The notes under the pieces: generated by a model | What the model was told of the DNA's origin: nothing | What the model saw: only the letters and a program-made list of their open reading frames with translations | Databases searched by the model: none | Position numbers and translations under genes: made by a program | Assembly: GCF_001640805.2 (NCBI RefSeq) | Contig: NC_066833.1 | Location: 9,217,715 to 9,281,714 of the forward strand | Length of the DNA: 64,000 nt | Direction: 5' to 3' | Source of the DNA: Lates calcarifer | Taxonomy: Eukaryota > Chordata > Actinopteri > Centropomidae | Part shown: positions 11,190-24,580 of the stretch, one piece after another | How positions within the stretch are numbered: position 1 is the first letter of the stretch | Layout: each line of letters begins with the position of its first letter

Positions 11190-13890
11190 ATGTCAAATAC
11201 TCTGGAGAATCTTTGGAGCAGTTAATAGTTTTGTTAATGGTTGTTTGAATAGTAGAGTTGAAATGTGAGTCGCCCCTGGTGAAAATAAGCACATAACTGT
11301 TGGTGTTCAGGGTCATGTGGAGGGAGTGGTGCAGCCTTGAACTCACCACAGTCCATTCAATGAGCTATTTTTTCTTACTAAATTCGGCATCAGCAGTTTT
11401 CTGCTGCCACTTTTCATCCTCTATTGAAACAAACTGCTGCATTGTATTCACATATTTGTCACATTTCCTTTATTGTTCATAGCCTTAACAGCTGTCATGC
11501 CTTTTCCATGCCAGATTCAGAAATTTCACAAAATAAAAAGCAGAAGCTGTAACAAATACAGTCACTCAATAAGTAAAGAAATTGGGAAACACACACACAC
11601 ACACAAAGCAGTCACATTAATAGAATCAAAAATAAAGAACTAGTCGTTCATTTAACAAACTATTTTCTCTGTGGGTCTAATATCCATCACGAGGCACTGC
11701 AACACATTCCACAACATACGCCATAGGATTTTAATACAAAATGTGGAGCGTTCAACATCATCTTCAAAACCCTGTCGTCTGCTCACGAGCAGTCATCGTT
11801 TAACTTCTATGATTGAAGAACAGAGTTAATATATTGCACAGACATGTAGAATTTTATGCAATGTTGCATTCTCATGCTCATCTTGCATGTTTTCATTCAG
11901 GTTTAAAACAACTCCCTTAGTGATTAACTTCTACTCTGCATAGGAAAAAGACAAAGAGCTGCAGAAAAAGGCAGTAGTTATCTAGCAATAGCATTAGAAT
12001 ATATAGAACTAGTAAAATAATTTCATAGAATTACCAACAACCTCTGTCAGTCAATACACATATTAAAATAACTCTTTAATAAGCTTTATACCACCCAAAA
12101 AGACTCATCGGTGTCTGCTTGAGACTCTTTGACACGTTCTTTAAAACTGATCTCATCTGTCACAGAAATGACACTAACTGTGTTAACTGCAAATCTGTAG
12201 TCGATACCGGAGCATGTCACCAACGTGATCAAAAAATGTCTCACATGCTGGTCTGCAATCTGAATTTGCTCTCACAAGGCAAAGCAATATAACAGAAAAA
12301 AATACAACTTAGCCATTTATTTACCATAAAATAATGAGGATAAAATTAAAGCATCAGTGTATCACTGATGTAATTAGATTAGATTACATTTATTATTGAT
12401 CTGTTCCAGTGGTTTGAATATCAACCAGTTAAGGAGACATGTATCTGCTCATTTACACTCTCTCCATGATGAACAAAGGCTTTTATTTGACTTATACCTC
12501 AACGTATCTCATATATAAAGCACGGAATAAGAGGAAGTATTCCTTATATAATAATTAATTAACCAATTAATCCAGTTTTTCCTAGAGGTGTATGGACTGA
12601 TTTTATATTTCATACAGTCTGCAGTGTTGTTGTTTGCTCGCACAGACTGGAAACTAAAATGGTGCATGAATAATACGATCAATAATCATTTATGTAAAGT
12701 TTAACGCTAATTACAACCAATTTAAATCCTACCTTACTTTATTTATAAAACATCCTGCCATTTAAAAACTGTAGTTTATAAAAACCAAAGAAAGCAGTAG
12801 CTGAGCTGTCAGCAGTTGAAAATTATAATTAAAGTAAGAACAAATACACTCAGCGATGTCTTACTCAGAAAATCCTTTCTCAGTGAATTGAAGAGGATAT
12901 TTTAATGCTGACTAATGCTAACTCTTTAAGGGCACTTAGAGGCACCCCAACATCACCAGTGGGTTTCTAAACTCATTCAGTTCACCACTGCGCCCCCAAA
13001 ATGATCTAACATTTAATGAGGGTCTTGTCTCTGAACGCACCGTCAATAGAAACTGACTCAACTTGTAAACCTCATTTTAGTAAACTCAAGAGACGAGTGT
13101 AAATATCTCTGCACGACTGATCAAACTGGATCCTTGACACCGGGCTGAGCGGAAGAGTGTCGTTAAATTGGAAGCCAATGAGATGTTTGGTTTTCTTTAG
13201 CTTATTTGTGGTGAAGGAACTAGTTTCTGCCGAGCACCAACACAGTGACAGCTCTGCACTGACTCACTTACGCTGCCCATTTCATGACTTGGAGCAAAGA
13301 TGATGATCTAACAGCAGATTCCAAAGAAACATAATTTCAGCTTTTGAGACTGAGAGAATTATAACGATCATGTTTTATAACATCAGGGAAGAAATTTGTG
13401 CCTTTTCTGATAGCCCTTGTAGAGAACCCTCCACTGCATCCTCTGAACTCGATATATGTTTTATAAACTCCAAATAAAGTTCTGTTTGGAGCTGCTACAA
13501 TCTTGACACTCATTTGAGGTGCTATGGCAGTATAAAACCCAGGTAGCATAAATGACACTGCTGTAATTAAAGTAATTGAGTGGTTGAGTTAATGGGGAGC
13601 TGTATTTAGCATCCTAGGTCGTCTTTACTGAAGGACAGAATTAGACATCATAGATTGAACTTGTGGTCACTTGGCTCGTCAGGAAACATTTGAATATGAG
13701 ACTATGATAGACTGAGAGAGGAAAGGTGTCACTGTGGAAAAGGCATCATTGTTTTAGCAGTCCTTGTTTTGCAGTTGTGCTGAGTTTGTGTGATTTTGGA
13801 ACCTCGTGAATGAAACCAGGTTTTTCACATCAAAACTCAGGCCTTTCATGGTGGGTTACAACAATGTATTAATATGTGTCCCCTCTAAGA
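11190..13890. other. Intergenic spacer between SPEGNB promoter and SPEG 3' end
   Basis: AT-rich sequence with a short (CA)n run near 11591-11605 and no recognisable exon. A stop-free minus-strand stretch at about 13337-13558 has no ATG at its start and no family I recognise. Enhancers for the muscle genes could sit here, but nothing in the sequence proves it. Confidence 0.5.
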
Positions 13891-13908
13891 CCCTAAGAAA
13901 AGAAATAA

Positions 13909-13914
13909 TTTATT
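13909..13914 (-). terminator. Candidate SPEG polyadenylation signal
   Basis: Minus-strand AATAAA about 355 bp after the SPEG stop at 14269-14271, within an AT-rich 3'UTR-like stretch (GAATAAATTATTTC). It is the first canonical hexamer downstream of the stop. Confidence 0.5.
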
Positions 13915-14268
13915 CAATTATTATTTCAAAATGTATGCAAAGTTACAAACCTTGAGGTACTAACTTGAAGACACCGTCCAGCCTTGTATGAACAAGGTCC
14001 ACACTGTAAAAAATGCAGTCAGGCTCTGATAACTTTGTAGGAGTTCCTTAGGTGTGAAATCATTCTTTTAGATTCTTTTTAAGAACCAAAAAAAAAGACA
14101 AAGAAACTATGTCTCTGTAGAACACGACCACTTTCATGAGTTCCACTTCTCAGACCTGAAGGGACATCCCCCCTTCCCTCCCCGTGCCACCTCGCAGCCC
14201 AAACCCTCGTTTCACTCTGAGGATCTTCACCCGTACAAGTCAACCACCAACTGTTTGGAAGCCTGTTT

Positions 14269-16449
14269 TCACGGGGTGACCGCTGTGGTGGGTGAGGTTG
14301 GCACATTTGGCGTGGCGGGGCTGGTGGGGGTGGTGGGGGTTTGTGTCGAGCTCTGGTAGGACCGCAGGAGAACTTTGTGCTTGGTGGCCACCTCCTCTCG
14401 CCTGCGCTGCTGGTCAGCCAAGAATTCCTTGAGACGGGTGGTTGTGAAGGTGAGAGTCTGCCTGCGAAGGCGCATCAGGTAGGCGTCTTGAAGCCAGGAG
14501 TTATTGAAGCAGTCCTTAATGGACGGACGGGCCCTGTCGAAGACCAGACAGTGAGGAACCAACTACTTCTATGTGTTGTAAAATTAGGTCAGTAATTGTG
14601 AGTGATATGGGAATTACAAAAAGGACTGATGTTCAGCTTACCAAGGGTAGCTACAGAGGATCTTTTTAAGAAACAGAGAGGCACTTTGGGACACATTCTG
14701 GTAGAGTTTAGAGAGGTCAAACTTTGCTGCCTGGATCCTGGCTTCGGTCTCCTGAGGATCATTTTCCAGGAAAGGCAACCTGCCACTCAGCCTGAAACAT
14801 CAGGGAGAGGTTTTAACAGTCGTAGCTCTAACTCTTTCAAAACATATAAACAACACAATGAAATCTGAGCTCCTTTGGTAGGTTAGATATGAGTGAAAAA
14901 AAATGAATATTATTAGTTATAGACAACAGCATGAGGATGTCCAAACCGTGTGAAATTACAGTTTATATTAAGACCTGAAATCAATGCAAATGCAGCAGAC
15001 ATCTCTTAATCATAAGCCCGATTTCACCTAAAAAACACTATTCCATTTCTATTTAAAGAGGACCTGCTGAGTGGAAGCTGTGAAAGCAGCACTCACATGA
15101 CGAAAGTCAGCACGCCTACACTCCAGATGTCAGCTGGGGGGCCCACCACATCCCCTTTCAACATCTCTGGAGCTGCAAGGAGAAGAAAATGAAAATGCAC
15201 AACAAACTTTAATTTCACTTTTACCACAGTAACTGCAGTTTATTATTTCTGATACTATTTTTGTGAGGAGTTTGTGCAGCTTCATTAAATGGGTGAAGAC
15301 ATAGTTTTAGTTCGTTTAGATTCCTCCTTTGTTTTCATAGCTCGTGCACGCCCACAGACATAACAGTTACATAAACCTCCTCAAGCACAGAAATGACAAG
15401 ATCAGTATTAATAGAATAAACAAAATGTCAAAACCAACAAAGACTTTTCATTTAAACTCACTTTAACTTTTCTCAGTTAGTTTATATAAGAAAGACTTAA
15501 AGGTTCAAAAAGTTGATTTTTCTACCCTAATGCACAAGGACTAAAATATCCTCAACAATATTTCTGAAGTGAATTCTACTGTTATAATCCTGCACCTTAT
15601 ATCAACATCTTCATTTCTGTTGAATGGTTTCCTGCGATACACACCTTACTACTGGAATGGACTTAGTCATAATCTCATGTGTTTGTGCTCCTGTCCCTCG
15701 TAAAACAGATCAAGTGAAAGTTAAAACTCACAAACTAAATTCTGTGTACAGGAATAATAGAGACCTCAGAGGTCTGAGAGATTTTGCAGAGTTGAGTGCT
15801 AATTCTCTGTGGGTTTGTCACTATGAGAGATCCCTGTCATGTTACATGATTAATGTAAAATGTTAATTAGAATAGCTTTAGTTTGCCAGATTCCCGGCAG
15901 GACTCTTACACATGTACTCCAGTGTTCCAATAGGAGGGCTGAACTGCTTGAGGAAGAGAGGGTTGTAAGTCTGAGCGCTGCCAAAGTCTATGATCTTGAT
16001 GACATTCATGTAGGTGATGATGATGTTCTCTGGCTTGATGTCCAGGTGGAGGATGCGTCGGGTATGGAGGTAGTCCAGACCCTGGAGGATCTGCACGACG
16101 TAGGTCACCACATCGTCCTCGGAGTAACGGAACCTGAGAGAAAACAGCTTGTTACAGGAACTGGTGTTTCTGCTCGGACAAACAACCAATTTAACTCTAA
16201 AGGCTTCACCTGTCTATGAGGCTGTAGAGCAGCTCCTTCCCGCTGCAGTACTCAGAGATAAGCACCAGGTAGCGCGGTGTGACGTAAGCTTCGTGCAGGG
16301 CCATGATCCTGTCGTGATGAAGGGACTTGAGGATGTCGTACTCCTGCAGCACCGCCTGCTTGCTGTCCGCCTCATAGGGAACAATCTTGGCCATAAAGAG
16401 GTTGCCTGTGGCGTTCTCCCGGCACTCACGGATCACACCAAAACGACCC
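14269..16449 (-). CDS. SPEG: SPEG exons 37-41: kinase domain 2 and C-terminus
   Basis: Second kinase domain, residues about 3305-3560. [18 protein letters not shown] is the Gly-rich loop, FMAKIVPYE holds the ATP Lys, and [20 protein letters not shown] is the hinge. [20 protein letters not shown] is followed by HLDIKPENI (catalytic Asp/Lys/Asn present) and [12 protein letters not shown] (DFG). [14 protein letters not shown] is the APE-like end, then [19 protein letters not shown] and [19 protein letters not shown]. The C-terminal tail holds [34 protein letters not shown] and [12 protein letters not shown], nearly matching human SPEG, then a Thr/Pro-rich extension to a TGA at 14269-14271. Both lobes and all catalytic residues are intact. 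Confidence 0.92.
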
Positions 16450-19400
16450 CTGTGTGATGAGGAAAATGACAGAAATTCAGCAGATAAACAGAGCAGCAAC
16501 AGCTGTTTTTATGTTGATGATTTTTTTATGTGTGATCAAAAAATGTTATTTTCAGGCTATGTAGTCTCCAACAGCTTCACTCCTGTTCAGCAGTCGTTAC
16601 CTTGCTTTCTCATCCATGAAGGTGTAAGGTTTCTGTGGGACTCCTTGACGCAGAGATCCCTCACCAGGCTTGCCCAGCGGTGTCCTGCGCCCCGAGGGTG
16701 TGACCCGTCCTGATGGGGTGACCCGTCCAGACGGGGTACTCCGGCTGTCCCCTCCCTGCAGCACAGGTGTCAAGCTCTGCACCACCACCACAGGTGGCGA
16801 GACGGTCACGGGGGTGACCGAGGGGGAGGCGGCGGTGGTGGTCGTTGGAGTGGAACTGGCTTGAGAAGGCGGAGTAACACGTGCAGTCGCAGATGGCACA
16901 TACATTGGCACGGATGAAATAGGTTTCCCGATGACAGGTGCAGCAGGTGGCGGCACAGGAGACGGGGGTTTGTTGATTATAGGAGCGGCTGCATTTACAG
17001 GACTCTGAGGTTTGGGCGGAACAGCAGGTGGGGGCGCCAACTTGGCTTGGGGTTTGCTCACGCTGATGCTAATGGTGGTCTTGGCTTTTGCTGGCGTGGC
17101 TTGGACAGGTGCGGCGGTCTGAGCAGGAGCTTGTTCAGACGGGGCTGTGCTAACAGGGGGAGTAACAGCGGGCCGGCTAGCATCAGCTTGAACAGCAGGT
17201 TTGATGGTTATAGGAGAAGCAGATTTAGCCACAGAGGGAGCAGAAGTTGAAGGAGGGGGAGGGACAGGTTGGGCAAGTGTCACTGTGGTGGATTTACTGG
17301 GAGCTGGTTTCATGGGAGGCACTTTCATGGACGACATCATCACCACGGGTGGAGGAGGAGTAGTTGCAGGGACAGTCTTAACCACCACAGTCGCACTGGA
17401 TTTAGCTGGTTCTAATGGAAGATAAAAAAAGACTTGATCTGATATATGAAGAGGACAGTACACTCAGTGCATGGCTCTACATGTGGGACATCCTTTTAAA
17501 TGCATCATAGCTCGTAAGGTCCCAGACTAAAAATATCATCAACATAACATTTACTGAGTCTGGAAAAAGAAAAACTACACAGTCAGTATGTATACAGTAC
17601 ATTTACAAAAAGTGAGTACAGAAAATGCTAAAATAAACACAAAGTTCCCCCTGATTTTCTGTGAGATAACACATACCAGAAGCATCCAGAGTCACTACTT
17701 CTGACAGGTTGCTGTAGGCCCCCTGGCCAGCTTTGTTGACACATGCCACCCTGAACCTGAAGGAGGACCCAGCTGGCAGGTCAACCACGTTGTAATAACA
17801 GTCTGCCACCCCTGTTGCCACGATCAGCCAGTTAGTCTCACCTGGGGAAAACAAAAAAAAAAAAACAGTACATATAGTATGTACATTTTAGACAGGTGCT
17901 ATCTGACAGTAGACATCTAAAATACGCACAAAACCATTTAATCATTATTTGTACACACTGACCCTCTGCTCTCCTCTCCAGAGAGTATGTACAGGGGGCC
18001 ATGGTGTCTGAGGGCCTCCACAGTACCAACGCTGTGTTGTTGTACTTCTGAGGAATCTCAGGGGTCCCAGGACGATTGGGCAGGCCTGTTAAAACAAATA
18101 CATCCATTTTAAGCTTATTAAACTAGTGTATTTAATCAGTCGTGCACCTGGTACAACATATCATCTGTCCTTGGATCTCTGTTGTCAGTATTTATCACTG
18201 TATTTATTTATAGTACTGTAATATACACTGTATAAGATTAACACAGTTTATTTCTGCTCACAGACTGACATAAAAGTGAAGTATATCTCAGTTCTTACGA
18301 GCGAGGGATATTGTGCAAGAACTGGACACAGAGGCCAGGGGGTTTGTAGCCACACACTCATAAACCCCTGCATCCTTTTTGTTTGTCTGCATGATCATCA
18401 GCAGCTGTCGGCCATCGGGGCAGGCGATCAAGTTCATCCTGGCATCAATCTCCAAGGGCTTCTTATCTGAGGAATGAAAAGGTCTTTTAGATATAATGAT
18501 GAAGATTTAAATTGTCTTTGTTCGTCATAAATGATAAGAATTTATGTGTTCATGGTGCCATATGTTAGTATGTACTGAGACGCACAAGATCTGCCTTATT
18601 TATATTAGAGATCTTTACCTTTCATCCAGGTGATGTGTGGGTGGGGGCTGCCTGCTGGTAGACAGCTGAGTGTGACTGGATCCCCCTCCAGTAGGACGTG
18701 ATCTCTCAGCTTGATGTGGAATACCTGGAGGGAAATCTGGCAGCCAAAGACATTAGACCAGTTAAATGACATCCATACTGTACATATATATAGTACAATA
18801 TGACAGGCCAAGTTAGAAGGTATGATTTAGAGTCTTTCTGTTAAGTCATGCTAACCGGTTGCTAGCTCTTACCCAGCTTGTGTCTTGACTTACCAGAAGC
18901 CAGTCTGGAGTATTGGCGTGAGCGTAAGGAACTATTTTCTCTAGAGATTGCTGTTGGTATGTCAGGTTGTGATACCGTCTTGTCTCGTCTCCCTCTGGTC
19001 AGGCCCCATCTGTCCCAGCGTGACCTGCGCTCAGCCTCCACACCTTTACAAGAAAATCAACAATCAGCTCTGTCAAGTCATTCTGCATGCATCTGAGAAA
19101 GTATATCACTCTGTTCAAATGCGAAGCAGAATTTCCTGTATGACTGGCTCATACCCTTTGATGTGTCCGACTTTAAGCTGGACATCGAGTCTAGAGACTC
19201 CGATGAGGCACCATTACTGGCCTGAGATGCCAGCTGGTTCTGAGGAACACTGGCGACCTTCAAACCACGACTCTCTGACGTTGAACGACGAAGCATGGAA
19301 AGGATGGGTGTCCTCTTCTGATCCTTTTCCTCAGATGCTCTCCTTTCCTCTGAGTAGCTACGAATTCTGGTGGATATCCCAGCCACTGTTGATTCAATCT

Positions 19401-22400
19401 TCCTTCGCATTGCCAAGACTGGTGATTCATTAAGTTTTTTAAGCTCCTTTTCATCTTGTTCCACCAAGGTGTCACCACCACCATCCATGCGTGTCATCTC
19501 CACTTCCTTCCTTTCTTGTGATCCTCGTCGGCCAAGAGTCCAAGACAGCCTTCGTCTTGAAGCAGCTGAGTCGTCTTCTTTGGTCAGATCGTCTTTGCGT
19601 TCAGTTGATGGAGTTCTCTTAAGGCGCATAGAGAGTCTTCTCATGAATCCTTGGTCCTTTTGAGCTTCACGAAGGTCCTGGACTGACTTTGACTTCTCTT
19701 CAAGTCTCCTTGGCGCTAATTCCAAAGGTGCACCAATTGGCCCAGGTCTGTATATCTCCTCACCTGACTCTGTGGAGTCTGAGGAAGTTGCTTGTGATTT
19801 GTCATCATTCTTGGACCTGGACAAAAATTTTAGACTTCTTGAGAGAGAAGACTCTCGTTTTTTGAAGCGTGCCTCAAAGACTTCCTCAGAGGTAATGTCC
19901 TCGAAGTCCATTCCTGCCGAAAGCTCTTGTTGGGATGAGGAATGTGTGGTAGTTTTTGGTGGACTGGGTTCTTTTGTGATCATTTCCGGTGATGCTACTC
20001 TGGAGTATACAGCAGGGTGCTCAGTGGTTGACACTGTGGCTGGCTTTGGCAGACCAAGCGAAGCAGAGGATATGCTGGCAGGTGAAGATGTGGGCGCAAG
20101 TGTTTCATTTGATACTGAGGATGATGACATGTCTGGAACAACAACAGGTGTTGAGGGGCCTAAAGGTGTGTCACTGAAAGGCTGAAGTGAAGGGACCATG
20201 ATGGTCTGCATAATACTGGCATACGCTGAAGTCCTTCCATCTGGAAGAACAACTCGAGCAGGAAGCGAGGGTGTTACATAAGTTGATACAACATTTCCTG
20301 GGGGTTGGGAATATTCTTGTGTTGGTCTCATCATAACTGAGCTTGTGGTTACGTTCATCTCAGAAGATTTAGCAGGGACATTTACCTTCTCTTCTATGTT
20401 TTCTACAGAAACCTCTACATTTTCTTTAGTGTTTGATTCAGAAACACTGACATTTCTTTCCTCTTCTTCTTTCATAATCTCTTCTTTTTCTTCTCTCTCT
20501 TTTTCTACTTCTTCTTCCTCTTCCATTTTCTCCTCTAGTTTAGAGCTTTGGGCCACAAGAGGAGGTGTAGGAACTCTCTGGCCCGAATACTCTGATTCAA
20601 TCATCGGTTCTTCTGATATGCTCATATCCTTCTCTGAGAAACCACTTGTGCTCGATCTCTCATCAAAATTACTATCTGTTGTCAACCCATCCATTTTATC
20701 ATTTATTGTCTCATCAGGCTTCATCTCTCTCTCCATGAATGATTCCTCACTTTCTGTTTTCGTAGGACTCTCCTGCACAACAGACTCTGGTGTTGGAGGT
20801 TTTGGTGAAGGTTCCCTGGGAGTCACTGGACGAGAGTCTAGCTTGGTTTGCTCAGTTAAAGCGGACATTGATATAGCTTCCTTAAGCCTTCTCTCTTCTA
20901 CCTGTGCCAGAGGAATCTCCAGAGGAGCTCCAGACCGGCGGTGTAAAGCTATGGGTTCTGAATCACCTTGACTGAAAGAGGCACTTTTGCGCAAAACTTT
21001 GGGTTTGGGAACTTCATCCCTTGGGGAATCGCTGGATGCAGCTCTAGTTAGCGGCGATGGGCCCAAACGAGCAGTACGAGAGTAGCGATCTGAGGATATT
21101 GCACGTTTTTCATCTCCCATTCCTAACGTTTCCAGCAGTGGTCCTCTCAGTCCACTCATTTTGTTGTCCACCGAGCCACCACGAAGCAGTCGCTGTCTCA
21201 TCAGCTCCAGTTTAAGAGCGTAGTCTTCTTGACTCATCTTGGCGGTTCCTGGGCTGGTGCTCCTCCTTGGTAGTTCCATCGAGACAGCTTTCTTCAGCAC
21301 TCTCCTGCCATCCTCCTGGTTTCCTTCTCCAGCTTCTTCCTCGGGTGTAATCCTGAGCAGCAGTGCACTGTCAGCCGAGCCTCCACGTCTGAGCTCTCCT
21401 CTTCGTCGTCCCTCTGGTTTGTCTGACTCCATGCTTGAACCCCTTCGCAGTGGTTTTCTAGACAGCTCTGACTTTTGTGGCAATTCAGCAGGTGGTTCTT
21501 CATCTGAGGAACCCTTGTCATTGTCTTGTGATGACCTTTTCCGCTGGCGGCTTTTACCTGTGATTTCAACCCCTTCTTTATCCATTTCTTTAGCGTCACA
21601 CTCCATTGCCTCTTGGACTTGAACAGGGGATCCAGACCATTTACTCGTTCCATTCTGCTTCCCTGTTTCCTGCTCATTGGTCTGGATGTCGTTCAGTGAC
21701 ATCCTTGATCCAGAGAATTCCATGTTAAGTGGCATCGGAATAAATGGCAGTTCGTCAACATCTTCATCAGAGTCTGAGGATGATGATGGCAAAGGTGAAC
21801 CCTCTTTAAGGTGCCTGGGAACTGCAATGGAGATATGGCTGGAGGAATCGTTCAGCAACTCAGGTATGGACCTCATGACCATTTTTGATTTATAGCTGAT
21901 TAATGATCGCTGTAAAAGAGGAAATATGATACAGATAAAAAGTGAAAAATGAGAAGTCACTTATTTACAGCTATTGTGGGTGTAATGTAAAATAGAAAAC
22001 CAGAATAGAAACTAAAACATCCCTCACCTGCCATTTTCTGCGAGACACAAACTTCTTCAGGGCCTCTGTACTTATCGCCTTCCCCTTGCTAAGTGTCTGC
22101 ATGATAAATAGAAATTAGATGTAATAAAAACAAATCAGGACTAGGGCTTTGATCGCTCTTGACATGTAGAAATTATTGCAGAAAGAAGTTGTGGATGATT
22201 AACAATGTAGCATGTGTGCCACAGGCCTTGTCTTACCTTGAACCAGGGGTGTCTGAGACATTCCTGAGTATCAGGTCTCCTAAAGAAAAATTACAGCATA
22301 ATATTACATGAAAATCTAAAAATACTGAATTAAACTTAAGAATGGTGAGTGAAACATATTGAATGGACTGCATGCTTCATGTAATCACTTCAGTGTTGTT

Positions 22401-24527
22401 GACATTAACTTGGTTTGCATCTAATGTGTTCATTTCCTGAACGATTTGTTGCAATTCTAAATTATGTATTTACATATATTTTTTGTACAAGAGATTAAGT
22501 AACGTTACTCACAGCCTGTCTGCTACCAGTAGTTTTATGATGAACCCTTTGGCCTCCCGGCAAAGGTCAGCAAACATGCTCTCCTCAAAAGCGACATTAT
22601 AGTTCCTGATGTTCAGCACAGAACTGCGATCATTCTCCCCAGCGAATGGAGAAACTCCTGTCAGACTGACAACAGAAGCAAACACTTACATTTAATGACA
22701 AGTCCACAGATCGTTCAGAACAGGTAAACTTATCAAAAACTGAACTGATATTCAACATTCTCTAATTCATGTAAGAATTAGGAAAATAATCATAATAATA
22801 AGTTTACTCACCACAGATATGCAATAACTCCAATTGGCCTGGACAAATAAAGAGGAAAATTAGAAAAATGTGGTGTGTTAAGACAAAAACAAAGACAAAG
22901 TTTTGTTGTAAATTGAAGAGATACTCTACCAGATGTCTGTTGCTTTTGACACAGGGGTCTGATTGACAATTTCTGGTGCAACAAATTCCGGTGTGCCATA
23001 TTTGCAGTACTGAGCCTCATCAGGCATGATCTCCACTGCATTGCCGAAATCACAGATTCGGATCTGATCACCATGGGGGTCTGCCATGAGGATGTTATCA
23101 GGCTGAGGAAAGAATGACAGAGTAATGTTTGATCATGTTCTGCCATCATTTTTAATACAAACCTTTTATTATTAGAAAGGTGATTAAAGAGTAAGGGAGT
23201 TAGGATCTGTGAGTATCTACCTTGATGTCCAGGTGTATGATGTTTAGATGATGAAGGTAGTCCACCCCTTCAAGCAGTTGTCTTATACATGACCGTACCT
23301 GGTGGTCCAAAAACACAAATGAGCCAGCATAACTGTTACTTATTAGATAAATAAATGACAATATATACATAAATTTAATCATTAAATTGAGATATTGAGA
23401 TTTGCAGAGCAGTCATAAAACACAGGACTTACATCAGACTCCATTACTGTAGATTTCCTTGTAAATCTGTCCAGCAGCTCTTCATGGCATCTTTAAAGAC
23501 TAATTAAGGGACTTTAAATGCATTGTACATTATGTAGAAACTGTATTACATTTAAGGCATGTTTTTGTATCATCAATTGTGTACTCTGCATAAGTGATAA
23601 TATGATAAGGATACATTTCAGTGATGATAATGACTGCATTCTTTTTCTCAAAGGCGTCATGAAAGTAAAGGACTCTCTCGTGGTCCAGCTTGGAAAGCAG
23701 GCTCATCTCTCTCAGAGCAGAGGCCTTCTTCTTGGCCCGTGTGGAGATAAACTTTGCAGCGTACTCCATTTTGCCTACCTTCTGGGTCACACGTTTCACA
23801 TAGGAAAATGCTCCTCTGGAGAAAAAAAAAAATTACAGGTTTAGTCCAGGATGGTCCCAAAATTATGGGATTTTAAATGTGACCTTAACAAAAGGCTTAC
23901 CTTCCTATTTCCTTATAGATGTCATAGTAGTCTGTCAACCTGCGCATTTTCCTCAGAATAGTCCCCTCATCGTCCACTGGGTCCTCTTTACTTTTAGCTA
24001 CAGTAACAGGAAAGCATTATTTAGATCAAATAACCTGTCCAGCCAACTCCAAGTAACTACAACCAAGACTGGGTGACCTATTACCTTCATGAATGGTGAG
24101 TTCAGCTTTACAAGACACGGATCCTGCTAAGTTCCTGGCAGTGCAGGTGTACACCCCGGAGTCTTCTGGATGAGCATTTAGCACCACCAGGGAACATTCA
24201 TTATCATCGTACACAAATGTGTAATGACTGCTCTCGGACAGCAGGATATCATTCTGAAAGCAAATAATCATCAAATAAAAGCATCACTGTCTTTTGGGGT
24301 AAATTCCTACCCGTAGAAAAGAATTAACGTTTGACTGTCAGAGGATCACTGCAATAAACAGAAATGGATAAAGACCTTGAACCACAGGATGTCAGGAATG
24401 GGTTTGCCCTCAACAACCACAGCAAAGCGAGGGGTCTCCCCAGCACAGACATCCAAGTCCTCCATGATAGTTTCAAATGTTGGTGGAGCTGTGGACAGAG
24501 ATGCAAAGACACAACTTACATTAGATT

Positions 24528-24580
<53 letters not shown>

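Noticed and set aside
18948..19433. 161-codon plus-strand frame
   Set aside because: Overlaps SPEG exons 30-31 in antisense and has no recognisable motif.
20345..20971. 208-codon serine-rich plus-strand frame
   Set aside because: Antisense of the Glu/Lys/Ser-rich SPEG exon 30; low-complexity translation ([17 protein letters not shown]) with no independent signal.
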